DNA from: Asterias amurensis
Taxonomy: Eukaryota > Echinodermata > Asteroidea > Forcipulatida > Asteriidae
Length of the DNA stretch: 64,000 bases
Direction of reading: 5' to 3'
Assembly (NCBI RefSeq): GCF_032118995.1
Contig: NC_092666.1
Span: 6,894,501 to 6,958,500, forward strand
Of the stretch, positions 43,339-53,888 are shown piece after piece. A program made the position numbers and the translations under genes. Every line of letters begins with the position of its first letter. The first letter of the stretch is position 1. The notes below the pieces were generated by a model, which did no database searches, was not told where the DNA came from, and was given only the letters and a program-made list of their open reading frames with translations.

Positions 43339-45076
43339 GTGCCATGGGTTAACCATCAGAGTAACCACCTGAAACCATGTTGAAATGACCACATTGCACA
43401 TTGGAGGAACCACCTGAAACCAAAATGAAATGACCAGTAACAATATTCCCAATAAAAAGATCAACATCCGTACAAATTGTCTGCTGCATTTTGCCCGCCA
43501 GTCACCCTCTATCCCCTCTCCCTGGGTTTACTATCTGAGAAAGTAATTGCAACCAAGTTGAAAATTACCAATAACACTATTCTTTAAACAAGTATCAACA
43601 ACCAGACAGGCTGCAATACACCCCCCCCCCCCCCACATCGGAGGAACCACCTGATGAAACAGTGCTGAAATGATTAAAAGCACTATTTCCTAAACAACGT
43701 GTGAGCCGCCAGACAAATGTTTTGCTGCATTTAGGCCCACCAGACAACACCCTCCCCGCCCCCTGGGTTATGCATCAGAGTAACCACCTGAAACCATGTT
43801 GAAATTACCAAAAAAAGTATACTAAATACATAGTATCAGCCACCAGACAATCATGACAATGCAGACACCCCCCACCCCCCTCACCCAACATTGGAGTAAC
43901 CACTTGAAACCAAGTTGAATATGACCAGTAACACTATTCCCAATGAAAAGATCAACAGCCAGACAAATTGTCTGCCCCATTTTGCCTGCCAGACACCCTA
44001 TATCCCCTCTCCCTGGGTTTACCATCTGAGAAAGTACCTGCAGTTGAAAATGACCAATAACACTATTCTTCATACAAGCATCAACCACTAGACAAGTTTT
44101 CTGCTGCATTAGGCCAGCCAGACCTCCCCCCTCCCCACATCAGAGGAGCCCCATGAAGCTATGTTTAAATGACCCAAAACTCTAATCCCAATACAAAGTA
44201 GACTCTGCTTTGCTGCATTAGGCCTGCCATGGAAAGCACCCCCACCCCCCGAAGTACCACCTGAAACGAAGTTCAAATGAACGATAACAGCATTGCCAAT
44301 GAAAAGTATCAGCCACTAAACAAATTGTCTGCTGCATTTTGCGCCCAGACACCCACCCCCCCCCCCTCCCTGGGTTTACCATCTTAGAACACCACCCCCT
44401 TCCCCTCTCTTGGTCAAAACCAAGTTGAAATTACTAATAACACTTTTCTCCATACAAGCATTAACCGCCATACAAACTGTCTGCCGCTTTAGGCTGCCAT
44501 ACACCCCCCCCCCCAACATCGGAGGAACCACCCGATGAAACAATGTTGAAATGATCAAAAACACTATTTCCTAAACAACGTACATGTTTGAGCCGCCAGA
44601 CAAAAGTTTTGCTGCATTAGACCCACCAGACAACCCCCCCTCCCCGTCAGAGTAACCACCTGAAATCATGTTGAAATTACCAAAAAAATATACCGAATAC
44701 ATAGTATCAGCCACCAGACAATGCAGACACCCCCCCCCCCCTCACCCAACATTGGAGTAACCACTTGAAACCAAGTTGAATATGACCAGTAACTCTATTT
44801 TCAAAGAAAAGATCAACAGCCAGACAAGTTGTCTGCTCTTTTTTGCCTGCCAGACACCCTCTATCCCCTCTCCTTGGGTTTGCCATCTGAGAAAGTACCT
44901 CCAACCAAGTTGAAATGACCAATAACACTATTCATCATACAATAAGTATCAACCACCAGACAAGTTTTCTGCTGCATTAGGCCTGCCAGACACACCCCCC
45001 CCCACATCAGAGTAGCCTAATAAAACCATGTTTAAATGACCCACAACACTAATCCCAATACAAAGTAACCTCTGCT
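43112..45076. repeat. Poly-C satellite, main array of about fourteen units
   Basis: The same roughly 135-bp unit as at 8870-12310 (GTTGAAATGACCAATAAC, CTATTC, GTATCA(G/A)CC, CCAGACAA, TGCTGCATT, GGCC(C/T)GCCAGACA, C-run, AACATC, GAGTAACCACCTGAAACC). Units differ considerably; C-runs range from about 7 to 28 bases (longest near 43311-43338). On the minus strand these are G-runs able to form G-quadruplexes. A larger period is visible: 43840-44120 resembles 44720-44970. Confidence 0.85.
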
Positions 45077-45122
45077 TTGCTCGATTGTTGACTTTGATGG
45101 ATTTGAATCTTGTAAAAGTTAC

Positions 45123-45209
45123 CTCACACTCAGCCACAACAGCAATCTCATTGTATCCATTCTTCTGCAGGGTGTATTTTCCTCCAATTTCGTCGATTCT
45201 CAATCCCGA
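45123..45209 (-). CDS. Candidate exon, weak CLCA-like resemblance
   Basis: An 87-nt stretch between GTCTCACAG and the good donor GAG/GTAACT, in phase at both ends, encodes SGLRIDEIGGKYTLQKNG, then YNEIAVVAECE. The pattern L..NGY..I.VA recalls the mature N-terminus of calcium-activated chloride channel regulators (CLCA proteins), which are extracellular. That resemblance is from memory and short. No further CLCA exon is seen nearby. Upstream of the acceptor the frame is closed. Confidence 0.3.
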
Positions 45210-46004
45210 CTGTGAGACGTCTCCCTACTTCGAGCCACCTTCTCACCGGACCTGGGCTAAGAATGCTTCTTCCTACACAGGGATGTCCTTGACACCTGTT
45301 TTGTCTTGGGCTTAGGAAAACGTCTTGAAAGTTTACTTGTGTGCGTGTTGACATTGGGATGTTAACGGCTACACTGGGATCTAGCTTGTAAATTATGTAA
45401 GAAGAAAGACAGACAAAAATCAGTTAATTTATTTTTGCAGATTACTAGATTGTTTAAAGACTAATTCTGTCATAGCGCTGACATGAACTAACAGTAAAAC
45501 ATGTATGAAGCTATTTACATGTAGTATTGTATTGGTCTGTCATGATGAATTTGGACTAATCTATGGCATGTGATTTAGGCCTAGAAGTATGATACTTCAC
45601 TGTGGCACCAAAGGCGATTGCCTCCCTGGCCCCTGGTCATTGCCTTGGTGCCCTTGAAATGCTCCAGTACAAATTTATAATTTCCTCCCCTTTTCCAAGA
45701 GAAAATGCCTTGGTGCGATTGCCCTTTCAAAAACGAAGCAATAGCATACAGGCCTGATGTATTGTATTGGTCCCTCTTGATGAATTTTGAATATGGCATG
45801 GGATTTAGGCCTAGATGTATGTAAAAAGCACATCGAAAAAGAGTAAATGTACAACCATAAATCACTAAATAATATGGACACAATAAAACTCACTAAAATA
45901 ACTAAACTGCACTAACAAAGTATTTAACTACTTACAAATGGTCAGATTTATTGGAACCTGAATTAGTATGCAATAAAATAATTGGTTGACTCAATTCACA
46001 GGAT
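45210..46004. other. No gene seen; local duplication
   Basis: TATTGTATTGGT, GATGAATTT, TATGGCATG, GATTTAGGCCTAGA appear at about 45525-45590 and again at about 45757-45820. Otherwise unremarkable. Confidence 0.5.
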
Positions 46005-46400
46005 TTAAAGGCAGTGGACACTGTTGGTAATTATCAAAGACTAGCCTCCACAGTTGGTGTACCTCAACACATGTATAAAATAACTAACCTGTGAAAATTT
46101 GAGCTCAATCAGTCATCAAAGTTGCAAGATAATAATGAAAGAAAAAACACCCTTGTCACACGAAGTTGTGTGCGTTAGGACATGTTAGATGGTCGATTTT
46201 GAGACCTCAAGTTCTAAATCTGAGGTATCGAAATCAAATTCATGGAAAATTACTTCTTTCTCGAAAACTATGGCACTTCAGAGGGAGCCGTTTCTCACAA
46301 TGTTTTATACCATCAACCTCTCCCTACTACTCGTCACCAAGAAAAGATTTGTGCTGAACATTATTTTGAGTAATTACCAACAGTGTCCGACTGCCTTTAA
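46005..46400. mobile_element. MITE, GGCAGTGGACAC family, reverse orientation
   Basis: TTAA at both ends. Left AAGGCAGTGGACACTGTTGG, right CCAACAGTGTCCGACTGCCT. The central dyad is GTTGATTTTGAGACCTCA-like, with TGAGGTATCGAAATC. Confidence 0.9.
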
Positions 46401-46978
46401 GGGCACTTGAGCGGCTAAAAGATGCTATGTCAGATGTTTGGCCCCAAACATAAAAAAATAGATTTGTTTGAGTGAATGGTATTTCAAAGAGTATCACCTG
46501 CTCCAACGAAAAAAGTTTAACTTTTACTTTCAATGGTCAGGAACCATTTTACAGAATGGTTTAGCCCATTTAGCCCATCAACAAAATAATGCGTTTGATG
46601 CGACAGGTTCAAAATATGAACCTGGGAATCGCTCCAGGATCTGTAAGTTTTTGTCCATTGTTCTTCGAAAAATATTCTAAATGGTGTTTTGAGTATTATG
46701 GAAGGCTGCATTAGACATTGCGGATTAAGTTCATACCCTCAGAATTTGTGTCATGATTTTTGAAAGTGGTAAAGATGGGGCAAATCTGGTGACTAGCTGT
46801 CGAAATTGTATGTGTTGGACCAGATCAACTGTTTCCGATCAAAAGAATCTCGTAACCCTATGGCCTGGCGGCCGTCGGGAGGAGAGTTACGTATCGCAAC
46901 TAGTATGTGATGCTTAAGTGCTAGTTCCCAAGGTTCTGGAATTGGGTGAATGGGCTTTTGCAACTTTTCAAATTTGAC
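46401..46978. other. No gene seen
   Basis: Unique sequence between two MITEs. No splice-bounded frame was recognised. Confidence 0.5.
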
Positions 46979-47362
46979 TTTAAAGGCAGTGGACACTATT
47001 GGTAGTTACTCAAAAACATAATTAGCACAAAACCTTACTTGGTACGGAGTAATGGGGAGAGGTTAATGGTAAAAAACATTTTGAGAAACGGCTCCCTCTG
47101 AAGTGCCATAGTTTTCGAGCAAGAAGTAATTTTCCACGAATTTGATTTCGAGACCTCAGATTTAGAACTGGAGGTCTCGAAATCAACCATCTAAACGCAC
47201 ACAACTTCGTGTGACAAGGGTGTTTTTTTTTTTCATTATCTCGCAAGTTCAATGACCAATTGAGCTCAAATTTTCACAGGTTTGTTATTTTATGCATATG
47301 TTGAGATACACTAACTGTGGGGACTAGTCTTTGACAATTACCAACAGTGTCCACTGCCTTTC
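46979..47362. mobile_element. MITE, GGCAGTGGACAC family
   Basis: TTAA at the left. Left AAGGCAGTGGACACTATTGG, right ACCAACAGTGTCCACTGCC; the right TTAA has decayed to TTCA. The central hairpin GATTTCGAGACCTCA with GGAGGTCTCGAAATC is preserved. Confidence 0.9.
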
Positions 47363-47439
47363 AGCCACTCAGGTGCCCATAATAATTCTGCAAAACAACA
47401 TCATCATCATTCAATCATACTCATAGACATAGTGCAACA

Positions 47440-47829
47440 TTAAAGGAACACGTTGCCTTGGATCGGTCGAGTTGGTCTTTGAAAAGCGTTTGTAACCGTT
47501 TTTTATAAAATGCGAATGGGTAGAAAGATGTTGTAAAAGTAGAATACAATGATCCACACAAACATGCCTCGAAATTGCGTGGTTTTCCTTTTACCTCGTC
47601 GACTAACACGTCGGCCATTTATGGGGGTCAAAATTTTGACTCCCATAAATGGCCGACCATGTTAGTTCGCATAGTAGAAGGAAAACCACGCAATTTCGAG
47701 GCAAACTTGTGTGGATCATTGTATTCTACTTTTAAAACATCTTTCCAACCATATGCATTTTATAAAAAACGGTTACAAACGCTTTTGTTTTGACCAACTC
47801 GTCCGATCCAAGGCAACGTGTTCCTTTAA
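47440..47829. mobile_element. TTAA-flanked fold-back MITE, GGAACACGTTGCCT family
   Basis: A second member of the family at 30971-31340. Arms AGGAACACGTTGCCTTGGAT and ATCCAAGGCAACGTGTTCCT; centre TGGGGGTCAAAATTTTGACT and CCCATAAATGGCCGACC. The two arms are nearly complementary along their whole length. Confidence 0.9.
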
Positions 47830-47928
47830 TACTGGTGTCAATCAAAATGCTCAGTCAGTAACTGTGAACCAAATTAACAAACTATTTTGTTGCCTACTAC
47901 ACTCAAGTTCCGCTAAATCTGACCATTT

Positions 47929-48060
47929 GGATAACTTTCCGTGTGGCGCCACCACCTTTTCACTCATTTTTACAAAAAGGGATATATCAATCAGGTAAAT
48001 TAGATACTATATTATTTTATTTCGAATGAAAAAGTGGTGGCGCCATACGGAAACTTTTCC
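47929..48060. mobile_element. hAT-like MITE, 132 bp
   Basis: The terminal inverted repeat GGATAACTTTCCGTGTGGCG, then CCACCACCTTTTCACTCAT, faces ATGAAAAAGTGGTGGCGCC and ATACGGAAACTTTTCC. The flanks GACCATTT and GACCTTTT form an 8-base target duplication with one mismatch, as hAT transposons make. It has the same length as the copy at 60646-60777. Confidence 0.85.
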
Positions 48061-48068
48061 GACCTTTT

Positions 48069-48950
48069 TTAAAGTGTAACATAATCCTGAGTGACCATTT
48101 GTAAAGTTTTTAGGCATTTTATTGGTGCAGGTTAGATAATACTGCAGAAGTACTGTATCTGGTAATATTGCACATGTCTTATGATGTACACATGTACTGT
48201 GTACTATGCATTGGTAAGTAATGTACTTTACAAAGGAATATGCAAGTTAAAGTTGGGCAATTTCGAGTCAATAAAAGAAGTACTCTTGTTTGAACACTGA
48301 TGACTGAAGTAAGGTACGCTACCAAAATAATTTTGCTTTGGTTTTCCATAACATACCTTAATAGATCTTCCCTTGCCAGAATACTTATTGTAGGCCCTTA
48401 CAATTATGAAAATACACACCGGCTGTGTGGTCCAGTTCACGGACCAGTTTCAGGATCTCCGCCGTTTCAGCAGCCGAGGAATACACCGCCAGTTGGTGGC
48501 GCTACAACATCAGGGTTCGAATTATCTGGGCGTTTTAGAAACGGCGAATGGATATAGCAGACTTTAAGTACTTTTGGATCCTGACCTGTAAAAATACCTG
48601 CGTTTCAAAAAGACCCTGGTATTTTCAAAACGGCGGACTGGAAACAACAGGTTTTCAGAGCACTACACTCACACTCACGCGATGCTGTTTGTTCAACTTA
48701 CAAAATGGCCGCACAAACACACGCTGTGAGATAGCTGTGTTGTCAACTTAAAAAATGGCCGCCTGCTCGCATACCGGGGCGCGTATATAGGTCAGTGCGC
48801 GCTCTAGTTCTTATATATAACTCTATGGTTTGTGCTTGCTAAAAGTAGCTATATGAAATTGGGCACTGATGTTAATGCTACTGTACAAGTACATTGCATG
48901 GTTTGTTAATACTATCACAGGCAGTACGCATCTTAATTTAAAAAAAAAAA
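48069..48950. other. No gene seen
   Basis: Two AAAATGGCCGC words lie in plus orientation at 48703 and 48758 in otherwise unassigned sequence. An open frame at 48300-48557 (GPVSGSPPFQQPRNTPP) has no splice support. Confidence 0.45.
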
Positions 48951-49294
48951 CAATAAGGACTGAACACGTTTGGTTTTTGTCAAAGACCAGTATTCTTACT
49001 CGGTGTATCCGAACATATATGCATAAAGAAACAAGAATGTGGAAATTTGGACTCAACTGTTCATTGAAGTTGCAAGAAACTGATGAAAGAAAAAATCACC
49101 CTTGTTGTATAAAATAGTGTGCTTCTGGCCAATTTTTATATATATTATTTTAGTGAGAAATTATCTCTTTATAGGAAGTCGTTTCTCACAATGTTTTATA
49201 CTATCAACAGTCTTCCGTTGCTCGTTACCAAATAATGTTTTATGCTAATAAAGGCCTATTTTGAGTAATTACCAAATGTGTACAGTGCCTTTAA
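48951..49294. mobile_element. MITE, GGCAGTGGACAC family, variant ends
   Basis: Left GGACTGAACACGTTTGGTTT and TTGTCAAAGACCAGTATTC; right ACCAAATGTGTACAGTGCCT, then TTAA. The core (AGGAAGTCGTTTCTCACAAT) is in reverse orientation. Confidence 0.75.
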
Positions 49295-49515
49295 AACAGT
49301 AAGTTAACTTTGTTCCTTGTTATAAGTTTTGCTTTTTATACAAACCCTACTATCCCATATAACATCATATAATTTTTTTAATTTGTTGTTGTATTCATGC
49401 CCTTATGGAAAGGGTTTGCTTTGTGTATGGCATCCTGTCACATAATTTGATAAAGGCATTAACAAGTCCACGGTGCTAATTCATTTAGGGGTTAGCACTG
49501 CATACCAGTTGATTA

Positions 49516-49656
49516 TGAGTAATGGGGAGAGGGTGATAGTATAAAACTTTGTGAGCTCAAATTTTCTCAGGTTTGTTATTTTGTGCATATGTTGAGATAC
49601 ACCAACTGTGAAGACTAGTGTTTGACAATTACCAATAGTGTCCAGTGTCTTAAAAG
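49516..49656. mobile_element. MITE fragment, GGCAGTGGACAC family
   Basis: Keeps GAGTAATGGGGAGAGG, TTTGTTATTTTGTGCATATG, and the right end ACCAATAGTGTCCAGTGTCT. The middle is lost. Confidence 0.8.
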
Positions 49657-49779
49657 CCAAGTTAAATAATTATACATCTGAGGTGGTTTAATACATTTAA
49701 AAGCAACTGGTACAACTGTAGCGTCATTGTTGCAGTTAATATGTATAAAACTCAAGGATAACAAAACAATAAAACCTGT

Positions 49780-50142
49780 TTAAAAAACTTCGGGATTGAC
49801 GCCTTCTTCCGGTACTTTCTTATGGCTGATGCTTCTGGTGTGATGACCAGGAAACGCTGCAGAGAGCTCATCACCTTGGGATTTCTGTGGTGAACCCCAA
49901 GGTGATGGGATGACAGCATCTTTTCTTGGAGATTTCTCCGTTGATCGTGTTGGCGATGGAGGCTCTGAACCGACTGACTTTGGTGAAGCATTACCAAATT
50001 CATCACTGTGACAAAAATGACGTCGTCTGAGCGACTGGACTTCAAAATGGTGGACCTCACCAGTCTTATCTGACCTCTCCTTAGGATTTTGCTTGGTGAC
50101 CACCTGAACCTCAAGATTCCCATTGGTGTTCTGGTCGGCAGA
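49780..50142 (-). CDS. Terminal exon of a host gene, Ser/Pro-rich
   Basis: A minus-strand frame, open for up to 121 codons, ends NPEVF and a stop. It reads SADQNTNGNLEVQVVTKQN, TGEVHHFEVQSLRRRHFCHS, DEFGNASPKSVGSEPPSPTR, STEKSPRKDAVIPSPWGSPQ, KSQGDE, GHHTRSISHKKVPEEGV. The SP and SPR motifs look like a disordered, phosphorylatable tail. The 5' limit is uncertain. CCCATAG at 50143 could be the acceptor, but an adjacent LINE remnant may run up to it, and the phase does not match exon 51570-51646 directly. A second frame is also open here but has poor composition. The context suggests the end of the coiled-coil gene of copy B. Confidence 0.45.
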   Translation of the reverse strand, partial: SADQNTNGNLEVQVVTKQNPKERSDKTGEVHHFEVQSLRRRHFCHSDEFGNASPKSVGSEPPSPTRSTEKSPRKDAVIPSPWGSPQKSQGDELSAAFPGHHTRSISHKKVPEEGVNPEVF

Positions 50143-50149
50143 CTATGGG

Positions 50150-50722
50150 GCTCTCTTGATGGGCTTGGGTACCATCACTATAGACTATGATTACAGGTGT
50201 TTTGGATGAGGCCTGATGAGCTGCTCGCAGTTTGAATCATACTCCCAATCAATCAAGTCAAGCGCCATCTAGAGGCTCGAGCCTGCTCAGTGATTTTTCT
50301 CCAGATGTTCCGGTCCAGCATGAAGGAGCGTAGTTCTTCAGCGCTGGTCAAGCCGATGTCTCATTTCAGTGTGTCTAGGTAGGAGAGTCATCTTCTCCCA
50401 CGAGAAGCCTTGCCTTGGGTGGGCTCTCAGAGGATGATTGGGCAAGGGGCAAGCTCTGAGTGGCGGACACAGTGCCGAGCAAGCTTGAGGCGGCGTTCAC
50501 GGATCTTCTCTGTAGCCTTTGGCCAGCCAGCATACAGATTGGAGTTTCTCATGTGGTCTTGCCAGGGGATGTGTAGGGTCATACGCTGCATCCTGGTGTA
50601 GCAACCATCCAGAGACTTCTCCATCCTGGTGGTTAGGGTCTAGGTCTCATCTCCGTATAGTAGCACTGACTCCACTGTTGTGACAAAAGGTGATCTTTTC
50701 ACTCCCACTCCAGCGCTGCTGC
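50150..50722 (-). mobile_element. LINE fragment (reverse transcriptase C-terminal region)
   Basis: The minus-strand frame reads TTVESVLLYGDET, then a stop in place of a codon, then TLTTRMEKSLDGCYTRMQRM, TLHIPWQDHMRNSNLYAGWP, KATEKIRERRLKLARHCVRH, SELAPCPIILWEPTQGKASR. This is the familiar post-palm domain of LINE proteins (ATVESVLLYG, then WQDHVRN, then RR..LAGHC.R). Further on, SAEELRSFMLDRNIWRKITE, QARAS. It is 5'-truncated at about 50722, with a few breaks. Confidence 0.8.
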
Positions 50723-50882
50723 GTGCTGCAGATGAAAATAAACATTACACAATAACTTTACATTTCTAATACAAGCAATTTGGACAGTAACAACAAGAAT
50801 TTTTACTACTGGCACTACAATTATTTATTGTTAATAGGGTTATGGGTCAGTCAGTTTTTTAAACCCAGGATTTGAGCTGCCT

Positions 50883-51045
50883 CTAGCCATCGGGCTAGCT
50901 CGGTGGTCTAGTTGTAGGACATCTGCTTTAGCAATGCAAAGGTCGCGCGTTCAAATCCCACTCGAGTGATTTGCATACTATATTTGTTTTCACAGGGTAC
51001 AGTGGTTAAAACACATCAGTGTAAAGGTTAAAAACAAATTATAAA
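50883..51045 (+). mobile_element. tRNA-derived SINE
   Basis: GCCATCGGGCTAGCTCGGTG, GTCTAGTTGTAGGACATCTG, CTTTAGCAATGCAAAGG, then GCGCGTTCAAATCCCACTCG, AG. It has tRNA-like box A and box B, followed by GTGGTTAAAACACATCAGTG. Same family as 33099-33245. The acceptor stem does not pair, so it is not a working tRNA gene. Confidence 0.65.
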
Positions 51046-51569
51046 CCCAGAAATGGTTGAGTTAATAAATGCATTCTCATTCAGGGACAATCGATAAAAG
51101 GAATGACGATCTCAAAAACAAGTACAAAGTTGTATCTTTAAAGGGTTTTGGTACCTTTTGTATAACAATTTTGCCCATTACATAAATCCCTATGCACTGT
51201 GAATGATGTACATGTACTATACAATTTTAGCAACATTAGTTTTAAAGTTTTGCGAAGAAAACAAAAGGCAAAATCAAACAGCAAGGTTTTCAGGAGAGTA
51301 GCGTAAATACGTTTTACATGCTAAGATCACTTTTGTTTCATGAAACAAAAACTACTTTCATAATATTTTTTTACTCATGTCTCAAAACTTACAACCTCAG
51401 CAAGGCAAGTAATATTTTAGAAGCCTTCTACCACCATTATCTTCAAACCGGATAGTTTAATGTATATCTGTTGACATTGAGTTTTGTGTTGTACAAAAGG
51501 TATCCAAACCCTTAAGTACGGTGTTGCTGAGATGTAATCTTGAATAAGAAAAAAAACAGTGTCTCTTAC
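51046..51569. other. No gene seen
   Basis: Intron-like sequence just downstream (minus strand) of the coiled-coil exon. Confidence 0.5.
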
Positions 51570-51646
51570 AGAGTCTTCCTCCGCTTCCTGTTATCCTTCA
51601 TTTGACTCTCCAGCTCAGCTCTTTTGCTCTCTTGGGTTTTGTGCAA
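51570..51646 (-). CDS. Internal exon of a host gene, basic coiled-coil
   Basis: A 77-nt exon after the acceptor CATTTTCTCAG, before the donor CTCT/GTAAGA. It starts in phase 0 and encodes LHKTQESKRAELESQMKDNR, KRRKT, plus two bases. The preceding exon in copy B (55478-55535) ends in phase 0, so the join AVASRQT-LHKTQESK is open and continues the same charged, helical character. If the donor is skipped, the frame stops one codon later, which would make it a terminal exon. It is absent from copy A. Family unknown. Confidence 0.5.
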
Positions 51647-52527
51647 CTGAGAAAATGAGAAAACATTCATAATGTTATAATTTGTTTAGAGTGACCATTA
51701 GCATCGACGTCAATCTGTCTTGAAAGATGGGGGGAGGAACATCGTTAGTCATACCATCTACGGCGTGGGGTCCCGCCTCGCTTAAGGGCCCCAGGAAAAT
51801 TTTAAGGCCATTTATGCTCTCTAGTGCAATCTTATGAGTCTGAGGGAAGATGTGCCCCATCTGAGATCTTGGAATTTAATGGCTATTTCGAGCTATGACA
51901 AATGATGCACCATTTAATTGCTATCCTGGTTATTAGCTAAAAACCAATTCAATTATAGCTGCGTATACAAATTATTTCTACATACTGTATAATGCTCAGA
52001 CGGCGGTTCATTCCTAGCATCGTCAAGGGTGGATTAAGACAGGAAATTCTATAAAGGGGGTGGGGGCTTGTTGGTAGGGCAAACCAATTAAAGATGGAGC
52101 ATGCTATAAAGCGGAACGCAAAACCTTTTTCGGCCTGGGCAAAACTTTGCATTCTAGATTCTCTGGTGCAAACTTAGGCCAATAGGCAAAACGAATGGAA
52201 CAGAACATTTATAAAGCCTTTTAAATGTGAGCAGCAGTTGTATAACCTTTTTGGTTAACATCATCTTCATGTGCGGATCTATAAGCATGCTCATGTGAAA
52301 CCTTTACGGCGTGGGTCGGGCCCGTTTAAGGGCCTGGGAACAGTTCACATTCTAGATGCTCTGTGGTGCAATCTTAGGGCAACTGTCAACAAGAGGCAAC
52401 AAGAATGGAATAGAGCAAAGCCTTTAAAATGTGAGCAGCAGTACAACCTTTTGAGTTAACAGCATCTTCAAGTACGGATCTACATACATGACACAAGTTG
52501 TAGGGGGCAAATGAGTCCGGGCTCGCC
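51647..52527. other. No gene seen; diverged repeats
   Basis: A motif TTCTAGATGCTCTGTGGTGC, then AATCTTAGG, recurs in diverged form near 51805, 52145, 52350 and 53435, usually after a GGCGTGGG, GGGCC(C/T) block. These look like old copies of one short element. Confidence 0.45.
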
Positions 52528-52907
52528 TAAAGACTCTGGACACTATTGGTAATTTTCAAAGACCAGTCTTCTCACTTGGTGTATCTCAAAATGCCTAAAA
52601 TAACAAACCTGTGAAAATCTGAGCTCAATCGGTCGTTGCGAGATATTAATGCACAAAACAAAAAAACACCTGTCACACAGAGTAGTGTGCTTTCAGATGC
52701 TTGATTTCGAGACCTGGCATTCTAAATCTGAGATCTTGAAATGAATTTCATGAAAAATTACTTCTTTCTCGGGAACTACGACACTTCAGAGGGAGCCGTT
52801 TCTCACAATGTTTGATACTATCAACCTCTCCCCATTGCACGTTACCAAGTGAGGTTTTAGGCTGATAATTATTTTGAGTCACTACCAATAGTGTCCACTG
52901 CCTTTAA
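52528..52907. mobile_element. MITE, GGCAGTGGACAC family, reverse orientation
   Basis: Left CTAAAGACTCTGGACACTAT, right CCAATAGTGTCCACTGCCTT with TTAA. The dyad is TTGATTTCGAGACCTGGCAT-like with GAGATCTTGAAATG. Confidence 0.85.
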
Positions 52908-52910
52908 TCA

Positions 52911-53193
52911 GGCCTGGATCCTAGATGCTGTTTGGCTTCTCACACTATTGCTCAAACGTTGACAAAATTGCACCTCCCCCTTGAAACAGTGGAAGGGACT
53001 ATCCCCCCCTCCCCCCCCCCATTTTTGAAGGGTGGAGGACATAAACTCAAATGTTTGCCGTATCTAATGACTTGTCTTTATCTTGAAACTCAAGTATTGC
53101 ACCGTATAAGACCAAACCCTGTGTCCCGTCAATGGCATCAATCATAATGTTTGAGCATTTGTGTGAGAAGCCAAACAGCATAGGGTCCAGGCC
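52911..53193. mobile_element. Inverted-repeat element with GGCCTGGATCC ends
   Basis: Left GGCCTGGATCCTAGATGCTG, TTTGGCTTCTCACAC, TTGCTCAAAC; right GTTTGAGCATTTGTGTGAGA, AGCCAAACAGCATAGGGTCC, AGGCC. The inverted arms of about 45 bases are good. It abuts the MITE on its left. A C-run lies inside at 53005-53020. Confidence 0.75.
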
Positions 53194-53888
53194 CGCTTAT
53201 AGGCGATGTGACCATGTTTACATTCAAACCACCCTCTGTTGACAAAACACTCTATACGTCATGTTTCGCCGGGCACCTGAGTTGCGCAGTCACAGTAAGA
53301 TTGCGTACACTTTCTAGCTGGCTGCCAAAACACAAAGGTTTTGCCTGGCAGTATGCGCGCGAATCATGTTATGGTTTTCGTGTGATGTCAGAGGTCACAT
53401 CGTCTATAGGCACGGGAAAATTCTGCATTTTAGATGCTCTGTGGTGCAATCTTCGGTCAATTTTGAGAGGGGGACGTTTGATATAGTGTCCCCCACCCTT
53501 CTAAAAAGTTGTGTCATCCTTAGGGGTCTTGTCAAAACTCATCCTGGACAGACCACAGGACGAGGCTCGTCCGATGTCACATTTTTGTCGGACGGGCCAC
53601 AGGATGGGAGTTCATATGGAACAAGGTTCCACACGATGAAATGTGTATTCCCGTCCGATACACAGTACCCAAGGCACCCCACTGAGCGCTCTGCGGTTTC
53701 ACTGGCTCATTAAACACTAACTAAACAAACCTGGGGTTTGCGGTTTGGGGCAAGTCTGGACTGACTGTTTGGAGGTCACTGTAGGAAAGATTATACTAGC
53801 ATAGCTCATGTAAACCGTTAACAGTGTTTTATTCTCCATTCCTAAATTGTATAGGTTTATAAAAATTAAACCAATGAAAAATATAAAG
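53194..53888. other. No gene seen; inverted relative of copy B sequence
   Basis: About 53500-53720 contains GTCTTGTCAAAACTCATCCT, GGACAG and other words found inverted at about 55040-55130 within the duplicated block. An inverted pair about 1.5 kb apart therefore straddles the duplication breakpoint at 53889. Confidence 0.5.

Noticed and set aside
50700-50740. Possible exon after TTTTCATCTGCAG in phase with exon 51570-51646
   Set aside because: The reading continues straight into the LINE frame that ends in SVLLYGDET, so the segment belongs to the LINE fragment and not to a host exon.
50883-50975. tRNA gene with an Ala-like anticodon arm
   Set aside because: The acceptor stem does not pair, and a diverged sister copy at 33099 shares sequence beyond the tRNA part, so both are SINEs.
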